This document shows positions 22,701 through 35,037 of a stretch of DNA of 64,000 nt, one piece after another. Source of the DNA: Malania oleifera (Eukaryota > Streptophyta > Magnoliopsida > Santalales > Ximeniaceae). How positions within the stretch are numbered: position 1 is the first letter of the stretch; the number at the start of each line of letters is the position of its first letter. The notes below the pieces were generated by a model. The model was not told the DNA's origin. It saw nothing but the letters and a program-made list of their open reading frames with translations, and made no database searches. Position numbers and translations under genes: made by a program. Location: assembly GCF_029873635.1 (NCBI RefSeq), contig NC_080422.1, positions 5,250,001-5,314,000 of the forward strand. The letters are read 5' to 3'.

Positions 22701-25700
22701 CCCAGGATTTGAATCTAATAACTCCAACATGGAAGTCACAATCTTCTGTGATGTCCTCAAGGAGACAAAACTCTGGTATTGTGATTCCCATATTTTCTGC
22801 CTATTTGGTGAGGGTAGAAAATTTTAATGCAACAATTTGCAGACTAAACATATTTAAGATTTTGCTTCTCCTTCAACCATTACCAAATGTTGTTGTCACT
22901 TATTGTGGTGCATATTTTCAGGTTTGACACAGAAGATCTCTTCGGAAGGTTTCTTGAAACAAGCATTGTTTAATGCTGCCTACTACTAGTAAGTTATATA
23001 ACTTACATTATACATTTCTTGTTTAAAAAATTTGAATAGAAATGGAAATTTTGGAAATGCAAGTGTTGGTTTCATCTAATAGCTATCTTTATCATGCATT
23101 TACACCATCCTTTCTGATTTTTAAATCCAATCCTCGTAACATTGGTTGACAAATGAATGCACACCTCATATATTACAAGTTTACACAGATAGCAATGGTA
23201 TCAAGTATGAACTTTTGTGCCCTTTTTTTTATGGTGAATGATGTTGTAATGGAAACAAAACAAGACGCAGAACACACAGAGCCAGAAGAATACAGCAGTA
23301 CACTATTATGATCACCAGCACTAAAGAACAATGGAATAGGTCAATGCAAATGCCATACAACCACCATCCCATTATATTACATTTCCTCAAACCTTAGCCT
23401 CCCCTCCTCAATGATGTTTTTCACAACTTCCTTCATATCACTGCTATTATTTCTAAAAATTCTGCAATTTTGTTCTGCCCAGGCATGATACACAGATGTA
23501 GCCATTAACTTTTGTGCCCATGTATTTCTTTTACTAAATTTTCCGTGCTTATGTTCATTATGCACAACTCACCACATCATTGGATTTTATTGGTACTGTT
23601 TTTGTTCTTTCTTTGGAGGTAATTATCTTATATACGTATTGTCTGACTTAATTAATTACTATGTTAAAATTTCTGTAGCAAATTAAATAACTTGAAGAAG
23701 GGGCACAAACATTTTGATGCAGCTCCGATTTGCGACAAAATCATTTTCAGCAAGGTGGTGGAAGCAGCTTTTGTGCTTCATTTAGAAACCTTTTAGTTGT
23801 AATACAGTCATCATACCTAAAAAGCAATCTTTAGTTATTCTTATTTTTTCTGGCTTCCTCAGGTAAAGCAAAGACTAGGGGGCAATGTTCGACTTATACT
23901 ATCTGGAGCTGCACCTCTTGCTAACCATGTAGAAACTTATCTACGAGTAGTGACATGCGCCAATGTTCTACAAGGATATGGTACGCTGTCCTTTGAAATG
24001 AGTGTATACAGCTTATATGCTCTAATTGTTTTTATTTTTATTTTTTTTATTATAAAAAAAAAAAAAAAAACACAGAAGCCACCTTTTCCTCCTCTTTCTT
24101 TTGGGGTGGGGAACGAGGGTGTAAAAGTCTTGCCTCTCAGAAAATGCCGCTAGAGTGCCAGGTTGCAGCATTAGATGGCAAGTAGTTCTCTTGTTGAAAA
24201 TTATAAGGGTTGGAAAACTCCCTTTGTTTGAGCTGATTACCACACTGTTTAAAAATCCTATATTTGTAGCATTAGTTGGCAAGAAGGGTTTTGTGCATTT
24301 TAATACAACTAATATTAACCTTTCTAATGAGCAGCACCAAGGGCCTCCTGCATTTTAGTAGGACTAAAATGAATCACTCTAATGAACAAGATGATCAAAT
24401 AAAGTATTTCTTTACTTTAACCATTCATGTAAAATGTCCTTGCATTTCTACTATTTTCTATATACTGTAGGTGCTGTTATGGGGAATATGTAACTGTTGC
24501 CTTGTTTGGAAACTCTATAAAATGATCATAGGATTCGTAATCATGTATTCCAATGCTTCTTTTTTTTTTGGATTGTTTTGAATCAATAGTTAATCCATTT
24601 TATCATGTGTATTGCTATGATCAGTCTGTTTTGAATTGAGATTTGAGAGACTTGCCAGGTGTTCGTACTGGTCCTTCATGATTAATGAGGCCAAAAAAGA
24701 ATATGAATAAAATCTTCATAAGTTTCTGCATCCTAACTTCAGGCAATTTGTTTTACATCATTGTTGATGTAGGTCTGACAGAAACATGTGGGGGAACATT
24801 TACCGCAGTAGCAAATGAATTAGAAATGTTGGGTACTGTGGGCCCTCCATTACCAAATGTGGACATACATCTTGAATCTGTTCCTGAAATGGGATATGAT
24901 GCCCTTTCAAGCACACCAAGAGGAGAAATATGTGTGAGAGGGAAGACCTTATTCTCAGGATACTACAAACGTGATGATCTTACCAAAGAGGTCATGGTTG
25001 ATGGATGGTTTCACACAGGTTAGCCCAAATTATTGTCTCTTCCTAACTTTGCACTTCGTCACAGATTTTATTTTCTAGTTGATCCTGCTCATAACAATCT
25101 TTGCACCAGGCGATATTGGCGAGTGGCAACCTGATGGGAGCATGAAAATTATTGACCGTAAGAAGAATATTTTCAAGCTTTCACAAGGAGAATATGTTGC
25201 TGTTGAAAACTTGGAGACCATTTACAGTCTGGTTTCTGATATTGACTCAGTAAGTTGTCAACTGATAAGACTGTATTAAGGAACATGAACGCTTCAAATG
25301 GAGGAGCCCCTTATGTGTACAATGCAGACTTGAGTCACTTGACATAGATACAAATTCAACTTGCCTAGCCTTTCTTGGCAGGAATTTTTATAATTGTGTA
25401 GGGTTAAAACTTAAAACACAATAAATGTTTTTATGGCAACATTATAAAATTCAAGTTCCAAAGGCATTGATAATTGGACATGAAGTGAATAGAAGTAATA
25501 AACTACAGAAACACACCCTTATCTTTGAACCGTAATTCTTTTCTAAAAATTATTCACGTGCATGTGATTGCATAATGTGAACTTGTCCTGTTTTCTTGTC
25601 CCCACAGCATAAAATTGTAAATCATTATTTCTAAAATAGATAAAGAAGCTAATGATCACGGACATATATGTGGGTCAGTCCATCTTTAGAAAAGTTTGAT

Positions 25701-27043
25701 GACAATGCTGTGTAAAATATTTATAGGTTAGAGATAGCTGCCTTTTTCATTTGGAGATGGTCAGTCATGTGACTAACTAGAATGGAAAAGTTTTGTGACA
25801 GGGGTTATTGACTTGAAGCCTGTAAATAAGTAAGAGCCCTCTGTGCAAAACCTTCCCAATAGGAAACCCCCCCCCCCCCCCCCCACCCTAGTCCCCACGG
25901 CACAGTATTTTAGGTATTTTAGGTGAGGACATAGTATTATTATATTATTATATGAGGATATTTTAGGATTTTTCACATAGCGGCTGTATGTATACTTGTG
26001 AGTTGTAGTCAAAGGTTGAAACCCGAAGGCAATTTCAATGATGATATAGTGTGCTTTCATATAGAGGTTCTGTGGATATAAGCACACTGCTGAACCTTGT
26101 AAATTGTTATGCTCCCTTCTTTTTTTCCCAGTTTTTCTTTCGATGTTGTGTGTGCTCATATACATATTGCGAGTTACACTACAAAGTTCTCCACTGTAAT
26201 GATTAATTTGTTTGGTAGGGACATGTGAATGAGCTGCCCTGTTTATTCCAGTTCTTGCTCAATCAAATGGAGATCTGCTTATCTCTGAGGAATTCATCTT
26301 GTCCTTCAATTTCAGATATGGATTTATGGGAACAGCTTTGAGTCATTCCTTGTTGCTGTCGTCAACCTGAACAAGCAAGCACTTGAATGTTGGGCTGAAG
26401 AGAACAACGAAGACAGGGATTTTAATTCCCTTTGCAAAAATCCCAGGGCAAAAGAATATATACTTGGACAGCTAACAAAGATTGCGAAAGAAAGAAAGGT
26501 TGTTCCCTCTAGAACTAAAATTTTCACCTAGAAAAAGTAAACCTCCCAAAATTGCTTGAAATTTATATGATCCTGGTTATCATTATTTGACAGCTGAAAG
26601 GTTATGAGTTTATCAAATCTGTCCACCTTGATCCTGTGCCATTTGACATGGACCGCAATCTTCTGACTCCTTCATACAAGAAGAAGAGGCCCCAGTTGCT
26701 CAAATATTATCAGGTGTGTCCATAAGCTTAACATCACACACACACGCAAGGATTCAAATAGCTATTGTTGTTAACAGAGGAGACCCTCTTTTGCATGCCA
26801 CAGATTGATCATAAAGCAAACTGGCCATAGTGATTCTTAGTTTATTTTCAAGTTAATACTATAGACCTATTGTGGTCTGCCCGTTCCCCAGATCCTGCAT
26901 ACACTGGAGCTTTGTGCACCGGGCTGCCCTTTTTTATGTATCAGTCTGCATTATTTTTGTAACAGTCCAGAAACTGACTAAAACCTGTTTGACAGGATGT
27001 GGTAGATGACATGTACAGAAGCACACGTAAGCCCATTGCCTGA
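16789..27043 (+). CDS. LACS4: Long-chain acyl-CoA synthetase, LACS4-like, 19 exons
   Basis: The enzyme joins long-chain fatty acids to CoA using ATP through an acyl-AMP intermediate, normally at the endoplasmic reticulum. Exons I placed: 16789-16943, 17735-17798, 17906-17995, 18082-18138, 19596-19644, 20015-20091, 20476-20515, 20603-20697, 20962-21129, 21300-21410, 21492-21579, 22922-22988, 23679-23754, 23863-23980, 24773-25018, 25110-25249, 26316-26498, 26594-26713, 26996-27043. All introns are GT-AG and the join stays open for 663 residues, the usual length for the family. The AMP-binding motif [11 protein letters not shown] is at residues 230-240, QGYGLTET at 416-423, and the fatty-acyl-CoA synthetase signature DGWFHTGD to KLSQGEYVA at 495-531. 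The N-terminus ([11 protein letters not shown]) and NNPMLGRRE resemble Arabidopsis LACS4 more than LACS1-3. There is no C-terminal peroxisomal SKL signal. The ATG has A at -3 and G at +4. The exact paralogue (LACS4 or LACS5) is an inference. Confidence 0.96.
20080..20203 (+). repeat. Duplicated exon 6 splice-donor region in LACS intron 6
   Basis: AAGATTCCTGAGGTA occurs at the exon 6 end (20080-20094) and again 110 bases downstream at 20190-20204, with weaker similarity continuing after it. The second copy keeps a usable GTATGT donor. Use of it would add 110 bases that meet an in-frame TAG near 20178, so the product would be truncated. Confidence 0.75.
21960..22381 (+). mobile_element. Possible copia LTR fragment in LACS intron 11
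   Basis: The stretch has TATAAAAGGAG, a GAA repeat, a promoter-like body and an end reading GTGGGCTAACA at 22381. This resembles the downstream part of some plant Ty1/copia LTRs. No matching left terminus, second LTR or target duplication was found. The rest of this 1342-base intron holds purine-rich and G-rich runs (21770-21797 and 22594-22620). Confidence 0.3.
23377..23575 (-). pseudogene. LINE 3' coding scrap in LACS intron 12
   Basis: Antisense to the gene, the frame reads [20 protein letters not shown] and goes on with [10 protein letters not shown]. This is the pattern of the zf-RVT region at the C-terminus of plant L1-type reverse-transcriptase proteins. No reverse-transcriptase domain is nearby, so it is a short truncated copy tolerated in the intron. 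Confidence 0.68.
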
Positions 27044-27622
27044 AGATTAAACAAACTCACAGCTTGAAGGTCTCCCCATATGGCTGCCCTGTCTCATGTA
27101 TTCTTGTATTCCCCGCCCGACTGCATATGAGCTTCTGTATATAAATGATTAGAGTTCAAAATTTATGCACTGCTGCTATGAGCCTGCGCATACATTGGTT
27201 AAGGTTAAAAATTTGTGCACTGCAGAGAGTTTTCTTTTTCCTTTTCCGGTTTCCTTCTCATCTTTCTGTGCATTGAAATTTTTTTCATCTTGCATTCTTG
27301 CCAGAGTTTTTTTTGTGTAGAATAGTTTCCTCTTTTAGCTTCTGTTCAGATCAAGGGTTTTGTTTGAAAAACAAAGGAAGGAAAAATAGTAAGGAAATCT
27401 ATTTTATATTACTTTTTCTCTCAATATCAAATACAGTTCAAGGATGAAAATTTGTTATGAATAATTAAAAATTAAGATCAAAGGTTAATAACGTGCAAAA
27501 ATGAATTTTTGTTTAGTAAAACAGGTTGGGTAAAATGCATAAGTTCTTCAAGTGTATTTTGTTATCGTAGAATATCCTTAAAAAAATTAGAAGAAAAGTT
27601 TTATAGGATGGTTATAAGACTA
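27044..27622 (+). other. LACS 3' UTR and downstream flank
   Basis: There is no coding signal. The LACS 3' untranslated region begins at 27044 and is T-rich; no single polyadenylation site can be fixed by eye. A short repeat (TATGAGCCTGCGCA and similar) occurs twice near 27110-27225. From about 27355 the block is AT-rich and faintly resembles the MITE-like repeats at 14862-16395. Confidence 0.4.
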
Positions 27623-27627
27623 GCTAT

Positions 27628-28028
27628 TGTTGGGAATAAAGAACAAATTCCCGAAACCTGTGAGAAACAAAATAGAAGAAAAATAACGCCAAAGAAAAAT
27701 CAATCACACGCACAAGACAATATTTACGTGGTTCAGCAATTTTGCCTACGTCCACGGAGTTGCAGGGATTTCAATATTATTAGGAAGAAAATACAGAGAG
27801 TGCAGTGATACAATGCTCTCCCTCTCTCTCTCTCTCTCAGGTATAACCATGCCAACCCTAATCACCCGAAAGCAATCCTTTTTATATGTTGCACCTAGGG
27901 TTCCGTTCCGAATGGGCTCCAAAAAAAGGCCCAAGTCGTAGCGCTCATGGACTAAGCTTTAGGATAGAAATCTCTAATTAAATAGAGGTCGAGTCGTCAT
28001 CCAAATTAGGCTCCACAAAAGCCCAACA
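27628..28028. mobile_element. Solo LTR with GCTAT target-site duplication
   Basis: The 401-base block starts TGTTGGGA and ends GCCCAACA, giving a 7-base inverted terminus (TGTTGGG with CCCAACA). It is flanked by GCTAT on both sides (27623-27627 and 28029-28033). Inside is a block with TTACGTGGTTCAGCAA and GCCTACGTCCACGG, which I associate with plant copia or TRIM-type LTRs, and a CT repeat at 27822-27838. No internal region or second LTR is present, so it is the product of LTR-LTR recombination. Confidence 0.87.
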
Positions 28029-28069
28029 GCTATGCTATATGAACTAAAATGTAGGGTGACTAAATATCC

Positions 28070-28425
28070 AAAAAGTAAAAGTTGTCGAGATGAGAATACT
28101 TAAATGGATAAGGGGTATAACGTTAAAAGATTAATTGAGAAATGAACATATTCGCGGTAAGTTAGGCATAACTCCTGTAAAAATAAAGATAAGGGAGAAA
28201 CGACTCAAATGGTTTTGACACTTGCAACGTAAGCTACGTAGTGCGCTAGTGAGGTAAAGTGAGTTAGTTAATGTGACCTAAATAACTTGGCATGAGATAA
28301 TAAGGATTTAATAGTTCTAAATTTTTGCAAATATAAATTGTTCATGATCACATAAATTGACGGAAAACGATTCATATAACTAATCCTACTTAGTGGGACT
28401 TAAGGTTTGATTTTGTTGTTATTGT
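28070..28425 (+). pseudogene. 3' end of an RTE-type LINE
   Basis: In shifting frames the plus strand gives MRILKWIRGIT, LRNEHIRGKLGI and KRLKWF, the conserved C-terminal block of plant RTE reverse-transcriptase proteins. It closes with a TGGGACTTAAGGTTTGATTTTGTTGTTATTG-like tail, the usual RTE 3' terminus. Stops and frameshifts show it is dead. It may be from the same family as the FADD scrap at 15900-16092. Confidence 0.72.
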
Positions 28426-28429
28426 AATT

Positions 28430-29290
28430 TACAATATATTTTATTTTCTTTCTCATTGTCCTCAATAATCAAACATGAAGAATATATATTTTCATATTTT
28501 TTTCTTCCCATAATATTTTTTAGGTTTCAAAAGGGTGCTTTAGGTTACAATTTGAAGTATAAATAATGGAGTGTGAATAACATAAAATATCTTTATTCAA
28601 GCATTTTGGTGATAGTGCTTTCAATCACCCTCAAAATAGAAATTAGTTGATTTCTATTTTGCATACTTTTCTTGAAAATTTCAATTAATCATCCCAAACT
28701 TATTGAAATCTCAAAATGTTAATGAAATTTGTCAAAATTTTAGTAACTTATTGAAATTTTTAACTATAAAACGAAATTTTTTTAGAATTCAAATGTGAGA
28801 TTAGATGCAAAGTGAAATTTCTTTCTTAATTTATGAACTTCATTTATATTAATTGAATATGCTTAACACACATATCATATTTACGAATATGTTTAATGCA
28901 CGTAGTATATTACAACTATTGTATCTCATACATAATATAGATAAATTTAATTTGTAATATATTAGTCATAAAACTTACATAATTTTGTCTATTAATCATT
29001 TTTTAAAGTTTCATAAAAAAATTCATATTATATTACTAATCTTCATTTTTTTTTTAAAAAAATCAAAATAAAAATTAACATCAAAATCGAAATTTTCGTC
29101 AAAATTTCTGCACTTTTGGAGTTTCGAAAGTTTAGTCGAAATTGAAATACAAGACCTTGCTTGGTACACGGTTTATACTTTCCAACTCCACCTATATGTA
29201 TGTATGTATATTTTTCCTTTCAACTACAAGAATTCTAGTTTCTGCTCCACAGTCCACACCAAAGACATGAGATAAAGGAGTTTATCACTT
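28430..29290. other. AT-rich spacer without recognisable genes
   Basis: No gene or element boundary was found. The stretch is AT-rich, with many GAAATTTC and AAATTTTG motifs between 28620 and 29155 that suggest an old decayed repeat. Confidence 0.4.
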
Positions 29291-29293
29291 TTA

Positions 29294-29439
29294 GGCCATG
29301 TTTGGAACTTGAAAATCTTAAAGGGAAGGAAATCTTAAACGGAAGGAAAGGAAAATATGAAAAGAATCTACTCTTTCATATTTTGATGACCCAAAAATAT
29401 GTATACTCAATATAGTAATATAATATGTATAGGAGCAGG

Positions 29440-29475
<36 letters not shown>

Positions 29476-29611
29476 TTTTTATTAAAAGCCCATTCTCATT
29501 TCTAATTTTTCATGCACCATTTTAATAAAATAATAATAATTTATATAAAATAGTAAAATTTCTAGATTCCATTTTTCACTGCAATAAAATAATAAAATAA
29601 TAATTTATATA

Positions 29612-29645
<34 letters not shown>
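29294..29645. repeat. MITE-like fragment followed by AAT and TA microsatellites
   Basis: 29294-29400 (GGCCATGTTTGGAACTTG, then GGAAAGGAAAATATGAAA) matches the left half of the repeats at 14862-16395. An AAT microsatellite of about 12 units follows near 29440-29476, and a TA microsatellite near 29615-29642. Confidence 0.7.
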
Positions 29646-29647
<2 letters not shown>

Positions 29648-29777
29648 AATTGGAAGGGGACTAAGCCCTTTCCCTCCCCCACGCCACCCCCCCGTCCTCA
29701 ACACATTTTGTTTTTTGTTCTTTTCCCACTAGCTTTCCCCTTCCCCATTATTTTTTCTCTTCCTTCCCCTTATCTTC

Positions 29778-30379
29778 TGTTGGGTTTCCCTCCTTGGGGC
29801 CCAATGCCTTGAAAAAGTTGTATCACTTTAATGTTTGTTGGCTTTCCGGTAAAAGCAAAATTGTTGCAGCATGCTTATGAATTAAAAACCAAGCCACGCG
29901 CTACAGCAGCCGCGAGCAGCCCCTTCGTCTTTCTTTCTCCATTTTTCTTACAGCAGCCTCTCCATTCTGTTTTCACTCATGTCTGCAGCTTCCTCACGCT
30001 TGCAGTCAGCACCAGTGCCGGTCATCTTCTGCTGCAGCAACCTGCTGTTCCGGCTGCGTATTATCAACGTATTGGTATTTTTCTAGTTGTGCTCATTTTG
30101 GTTAGTTCTTTGGAGCTTTGTTCAGAATATTTGGTGAGGCATTTCCATCTTACTACATTTGTTTATACACTCATGTATATTTGTAAGACTTATGTCTTTT
30201 GTATCCACTTTGTACAACATATTTGGTGATAGTGGATTTGGACCACCGTGCCCCGTGGACTTACCTCAACATTTGAGGGAACCACGTTAAATTTTGCGTG
30301 TCTCAATTTATTTATTTATTTGCATTACTTCATTGATTTACTTGTGGGAATTAGTTCATTTATAATATTTTTTCCAACA
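29778..30379 (+). mobile_element. 5' LTR of the copia element
   Basis: It runs from TGTTGGGTTTCCC to TTTTCCAACA with a 602-base length. A polypurine-free leader with the primer site follows at once. It contains a 132-codon open frame (29831-30229) that is also open in the 3' LTR (43171-43569). It is inserted in the left arm of the palindrome. Confidence 0.95.
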
Positions 30380-30381
30380 AG

Positions 30382-30394
30382 TGGTATCAGAGCC
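30382..30394 (+). promoter_or_regulatory. Primer-binding site of the copia element
   Basis: TGGTATCAGAGCC begins two bases after the LTR end and matches the initiator-methionine tRNA 3' end exactly. It marks the plus orientation. Confidence 0.93.
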
Positions 30395-30427
30395 GTGTTA
30401 TTTGAACTCATTAGTTTAGTGTAAATC

Positions 30428-31200
30428 ATGGATGGTAATGTTGGTCGTATGATTAGCTTCAATGGAAGCAATTGGGTAACTTGGAAAAAAAAAATGCAAG
30501 ACCTTTTATTTTGTAAAGATTTGGATGGACCTATTGAGGGTGATAGTCGAAAGCCTAAAGACACAAGTGATGATGAGTGGAATAGGCTTAATAGAAAAAT
30601 TGTTGGTGTCATTTGGCAATGGATTGATGATAGTGTTTTTTATCATGTCTCTACCAAAACTTCGGCACATCAATTGTGGAAAAATTAGAGGGTCTTTATG
30701 ATAGAAAGTCGGCTACAAATAAAGTTTTTCTTTTCCGAAATTGGTGAACTTGAAATATAAAGATGGCGGTCTTATTACCGAGCATTTGAATGAGATGAAA
30801 AATATTATCAATTAGCTTGTTACTATGAAAATAGTTTTTGATGATGAATTGCAGGCCTTAATGCTTCTTAACTCTTTGCTGGAAAGTTAGGAGACTTTGG
30901 TTGTGACGGTTAGTAATTCGGCTCCCGATGGAATTGTTACTATGAACCAAGTAACTAGCAGCTTGTTGAATGAATAAATTAGAAGAAAATCAGTTGGCTT
31001 TTCTCATTCAAAGGCACTTGTGATAGAAAAGCAGGAGAGAGGCAGAAGCAAAAGCAGGTATTCTCACCATAATGATAAATCAAGAGGCCAGTCTAGCTCA
31101 GCTTCGAAAAAGATATTGAGTGTCACTATTGTCATAAGAAAGGGCATATGAAGCGGGAGTGTAAAAAATTGAAATTCAAGGAGCAAAACAAAGAGAAAAT
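30428..31200 (+). pseudogene. copia gag, broken
   Basis: It starts at the ATG at 30428 with the FNGSNWVTWKKKMQDLLFCKDL block of copia gag (UBN2-type). The first frame ends at 30686 and the protein continues in other frames (LEGLYDRKSATNKVF, LNEMKNIIN) with several stops. The CCHC knuckle CHYCHKKGHMKREC lies near 31114-31165. It would package the element's RNA in virus-like particles; this copy cannot be translated in full. Confidence 0.88.
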
Positions 31201-31207
31201 TTTTGAG

Positions 31208-33227
31208 AAAAAGCATGAAGACACAACTTTAGTTGCATCTGATGGTGATCTTATGGTTGTTTATGATGAAAGTTACATTAATTTGATGAGTCAAGAGACT
31301 GATTGGGTAATTGATTCTGGTGTGTCATTCCATGTCACTTCTCGGGAAGATTTCTTCACTTCTTATTCCAAATGAAATTATGGAGTTATTCGGATGGGAA
31401 ATGAAGGTTTGTCAAAAATTGTTGGCATGGGAAATGTTTGTTTGGAAATAAATCTGGGATGCAAGTTGGTGCTCAAAGATGTGAAACATGTACCCGACAT
31501 TCGGCTAATTTGATATCTACCGGAAAGCTTGATGATGAAGGGTTTGACAACCATTTTGGTAATGGAAAATGGAAGCTCACAAAGGGTAATTTGGTGGTGG
31601 CTAAAGGCAAGAAGACTAATACATTTTACACGATGCAACGTAAAATTGGTAATTGTGTTGTGAATGCAACTGAGAGTCACTCTTCCACCGATTTGTGGCA
31701 TAAGCGGCTTGGGCACATGAGTGAAAAATGAATGCAGTTTTTTTTTCAAAAAGAAGCTTATGCCCGGAATGAAAGGTACTTTTCTTAAAGCTTGTATTCA
31801 TTGTTTGGTCAGTAAGCAACACAGAACTCCTTTTCGTACAAAGCTTGTTACTAAAAAATCTAATGTTTTAGATTTAATACATTCTAATGTATGTGGTCCT
31901 TTGAAAGTTAAATCTCATGGTGGTGCACTTTATTTTATTACTTTTATTGATGATTGTTCAAGAAAAGTTTGGGCTTACACTTTGAAGACTAAATCAAGTT
32001 TTAGATATGTTTAAGCATTTTTCAGGTTAAAGCCTAAAAGGAGACTAAAAAGAAGGTGAAATGTGTGCACTCGGATAATGGTGGAGAGTACATTGACCCA
32101 TTTGATGCATATTGTTACAATCAAGGCATTAGACATCAAAAGACCATCAAGAAAACCCCTCAACAAAATGGTATTGCCGAAAGGATGAACGACACCATAC
32201 TGGAGAGAATGAGATGTATGCTCTCTTATGCAAAGTTGCCAAAATCATTTTAGGGTGAAGCAATGAGGACCGCAATGGACTTGATTAATTTGTCTCCTTC
32301 AACTCCTTTACGTGGTGAAGTTCTCGAAAAAATTTGGAAAGGTAAGGATGTCACTTATGATCACTTGAAAGTGCTTGGTTGTCGTGCATTTCTTCACATT
32401 CCAAAAGATGAAAGATCCAAACTTGTTGATAAGACAATGCAATGTATTTTTCTTGGCTATGGGCATGATGAATTTGGATATAGATTGTGGGATCCGGTTG
32501 AAAATAAAATTGTTAGAAGCCGAGAAGTTGTATTTTTTGAAGATCAAACAATTGAATATTTTGGCGCGGTTGAGCAACCACGATCTAATGGGAATGATTT
32601 TGTTGGGGAGCAACAAGTTCAAGAGCAAATTCCGTTGAGAAGATCTTCAAGAGAGCCAAGACATTCAACTAAATATCCATCAAGTGATTATGTTACTCTA
32701 ACAGATCAAGGGGAGCTCGAAAGCTATCAAGAATCCAAGAACTATGAAAACAAAGTTGAATGGATGGAGGCTATGCAAGAGGAAATGAATTCCATAGTTG
32801 ATAATCACACTTATGATTTGGTTAAACTTCCTCCTGAAAAGAAAACTTTGGAAAAAAAAAAGGGTGTTTAGGTTGAAAGATGATGGAAAGAATCTTCAAT
32901 ATAAGGCTAAGCTTGTGGTAAAAGACTTTGGTCAAAAAAAGGGAATTGACTTTAATGAAATATTCTAACCGATTGTGAAGATGTCATCTATTCGTGCTGT
33001 TCTGTTCTTGGCATGACAGCATACTTGAATTTAGAAGTTGAGCAATTAGATATGAAAACTGTTTTCTTACATGGTGACTTGGAAAATGACATTTACATGG
33101 AACAACCGGAAGGTTTCAAACAAAAAGGAAAGAGAATTTAGTGTGAAAATTAAAGAAAAGTTTGTATGGGTTGAAGCAAGCACCACGGAGATGGCACAAG
33201 AAATTTGATTCTTTCATGATTGATCAT
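31208..33227 (+). pseudogene. copia pol 5' part: protease, integrase, start of reverse transcriptase
   Basis: Protease is marked by VIDSGVSFHVT near 31308 (DSGAS expected), then a stop. The GAG-pre-integrase block DLWHKRLGHMSEK ends near 31730. The integrase core has all three acidic positions across two frames: FIDDCSRKVW, VHSDNGGEY and IAERMNDTI. A 202-codon frame (32263-32871) carries the integrase C-terminal and linker part (LGCRAFLHIPKDERSKL, FLGYGHDEFGYRLWDP, RRSSREPRHSTKY). The reverse transcriptase begins in broken frames (YKAKLVVKDFGQKKGIDF, QLDMKTVFLHGDLE) and is cut at 33227 by gypsy B. Confidence 0.9.
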
Positions 33228-35037
33228 TGCCACGCCCTGAACCCCGAAATGGGACCCAAGGGTGAAATGTAACTAACCTGTCCCTGTATCTAATAAAACA
33301 TCCAAAGATATAGTACAATGGATGAGGGTCCAACCCTGTGGGGTTCCTAGGCACCCTAAACACATCCAATCACAATCATATATGCAGCGGAAAAAGGTCA
33401 TTCTATAACAACATATACAATACCATACCAGAGTCTATACATGAGCAAAACACGGCTCTATCAAAACGTACAAACGGGTGCCCAAATACATCTCAAAATG
33501 GCAACCCATCAAAACTACAATCCTAACACTTACCCAAGAGCTAAACACAGTACACTGGCCATTACGCTCCCTACACTAAGATGCTAGTTCCGGTTACTCG
33601 AAGGACCTGTAAAAATGTACGTACAACAGGGGTGAGACACCTCTCAGTAAGGAAAAACATAGGTTATATCGGTGTGTGGCATTTGAGTGTTATCATGATA
33701 CGCTAACATGCATGAATCAATAGTCAAAACAATCAAAACAGTTCTAGTATTTTCACAATCCAAGCAATACAATCTGGTGTCGTCACACCCTTCAGCTCGA
33801 AACCGGACTGTCTGGTGGTATTTCACACCCTTCGGTAAAAACCGGTGATTTGGTGATATTTCACACCCTTCGAAAAACACCGGTGCCCCCGGTAACCTAG
33901 CATAGCATCAGCGTTGAACCGGTGCAGATCTGGTGTTCGCACACCCTTCGGCTCGAAAGCCGGCCAATCTAGTGGTATTGTGCACTCTTCGACAAAAGCT
34001 GGATTTTCAAACCTGGAATAATTCGGAACCCCGTTCCTATTTCACCAAAATACAACATATGCATGCTCATATAACCAAACAAACCACACCCATTTGGTAA
34101 TATAATTTATGGTTTTCCAAACAAATACAGTTTAAACAAGTCAAGGCGCGGTCATCCCAATATCACAGAATAAATCAACATTACCCACGGTTTTCAACAA
34201 AACCAAGGATGCAGCCCGTCGTTCCCTTTTCCCAAAACTGTAATAATGAAAAACCCATAGTTTTCCCCATTAGATCCCCCCCAAATGAGTAGCCAAAACA
34301 CACACAAGACCATGGACCACAGTTCCACCAAGTCCGATTTAAAAAATAACCGATATAAACACAGTTCCCCTTACCTTTTCCCCGTAAAGCAAATCCCGAA
34401 CTCCAAGGCCCCTAAATAGCGAACTGAGTTCCAAAACCAACAAATCACAGTACAGAATATGTTCACAAGACCGTTACCTACAAAACTACCAGATTAGAAA
34501 TGAAAATCGAGTCTTACCTCAATTTTTCACCAAAACCCAAAAATCTCTGAATCGAGATTCCGATCCGTAGAAGTTGTAGAGAATCCTTCCACGATCCTCG
34601 TGGTAACTTCAGATTTTTGATTCCATCAACGATCGGCAATAAAATCTAGAGAGAGAGAGAGTGTGTGTGTAGAGAGAGTTCTAGAGAGAGAGAGAGAGAG
34701 AGAGAGGGAGAGGATTGAAGTTTCTTAGCTTGGAAGAAATGAAAAATCCTATTTATAGCGCTTTTACCCGGCCCAACTTGTCGACGAAATGGTGCCTTCG
34801 TCGACGAATCTTCCACTACCTTCATCGACGAATCGGAGGCCTCGTTGATGAATCTAAGATCACCAATTTTTCCGAGACTCCTCGGCTTGTCCTCGTCGAC
34901 GAGTCTTTGAATTTCGTTGATGAAAAGAACAAAGGGGTCATCGACGAAGTTTGGCTTCGTCGACGAATCTTGGTCTTTACCAAAATGTCCCTTTCTTTAA
35001 ATATTTAAACCAATTTATCACGGTTTGGGTTCTTACA
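33228..35037 (-). mobile_element. 3' LTR of gypsy B
   Basis: On the minus strand it starts TGTAAGAACCC at 35037 after a polypurine tract (AAGGATGGGAGAT) and ends at 33228. It has TCGTCGACGA-type motifs at 34785-34970, a TATA box near 34748-34760, GA and GTGT repeats at 34648-34705, several units of a repeat containing TTTCACACCCTTCGG at 33780-33990, and the GGTGAGACACCTC motif at 33633-33645. It is 1810 bases long. Confidence 0.92.

Noticed and set aside
23950..24470. Short frames in LACS intron 14
   Set aside because: They are low-complexity and unspliced intron translations with no protein signal.
25866..25885. Run of about 20 C, and a G-rich run at 22594-22620
   Set aside because: They are homopolymer tracts in LACS introns, most likely slippage or assembly artefacts; no G-quadruplex role can be supported.
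33770..33990. Regularly spaced CACACCCTTCGG units resembling a CRISPR array
   Set aside because: The units are diverged, unevenly spaced, inside a plant LTR, and have no cas genes; this is an LTR tandem repeat.
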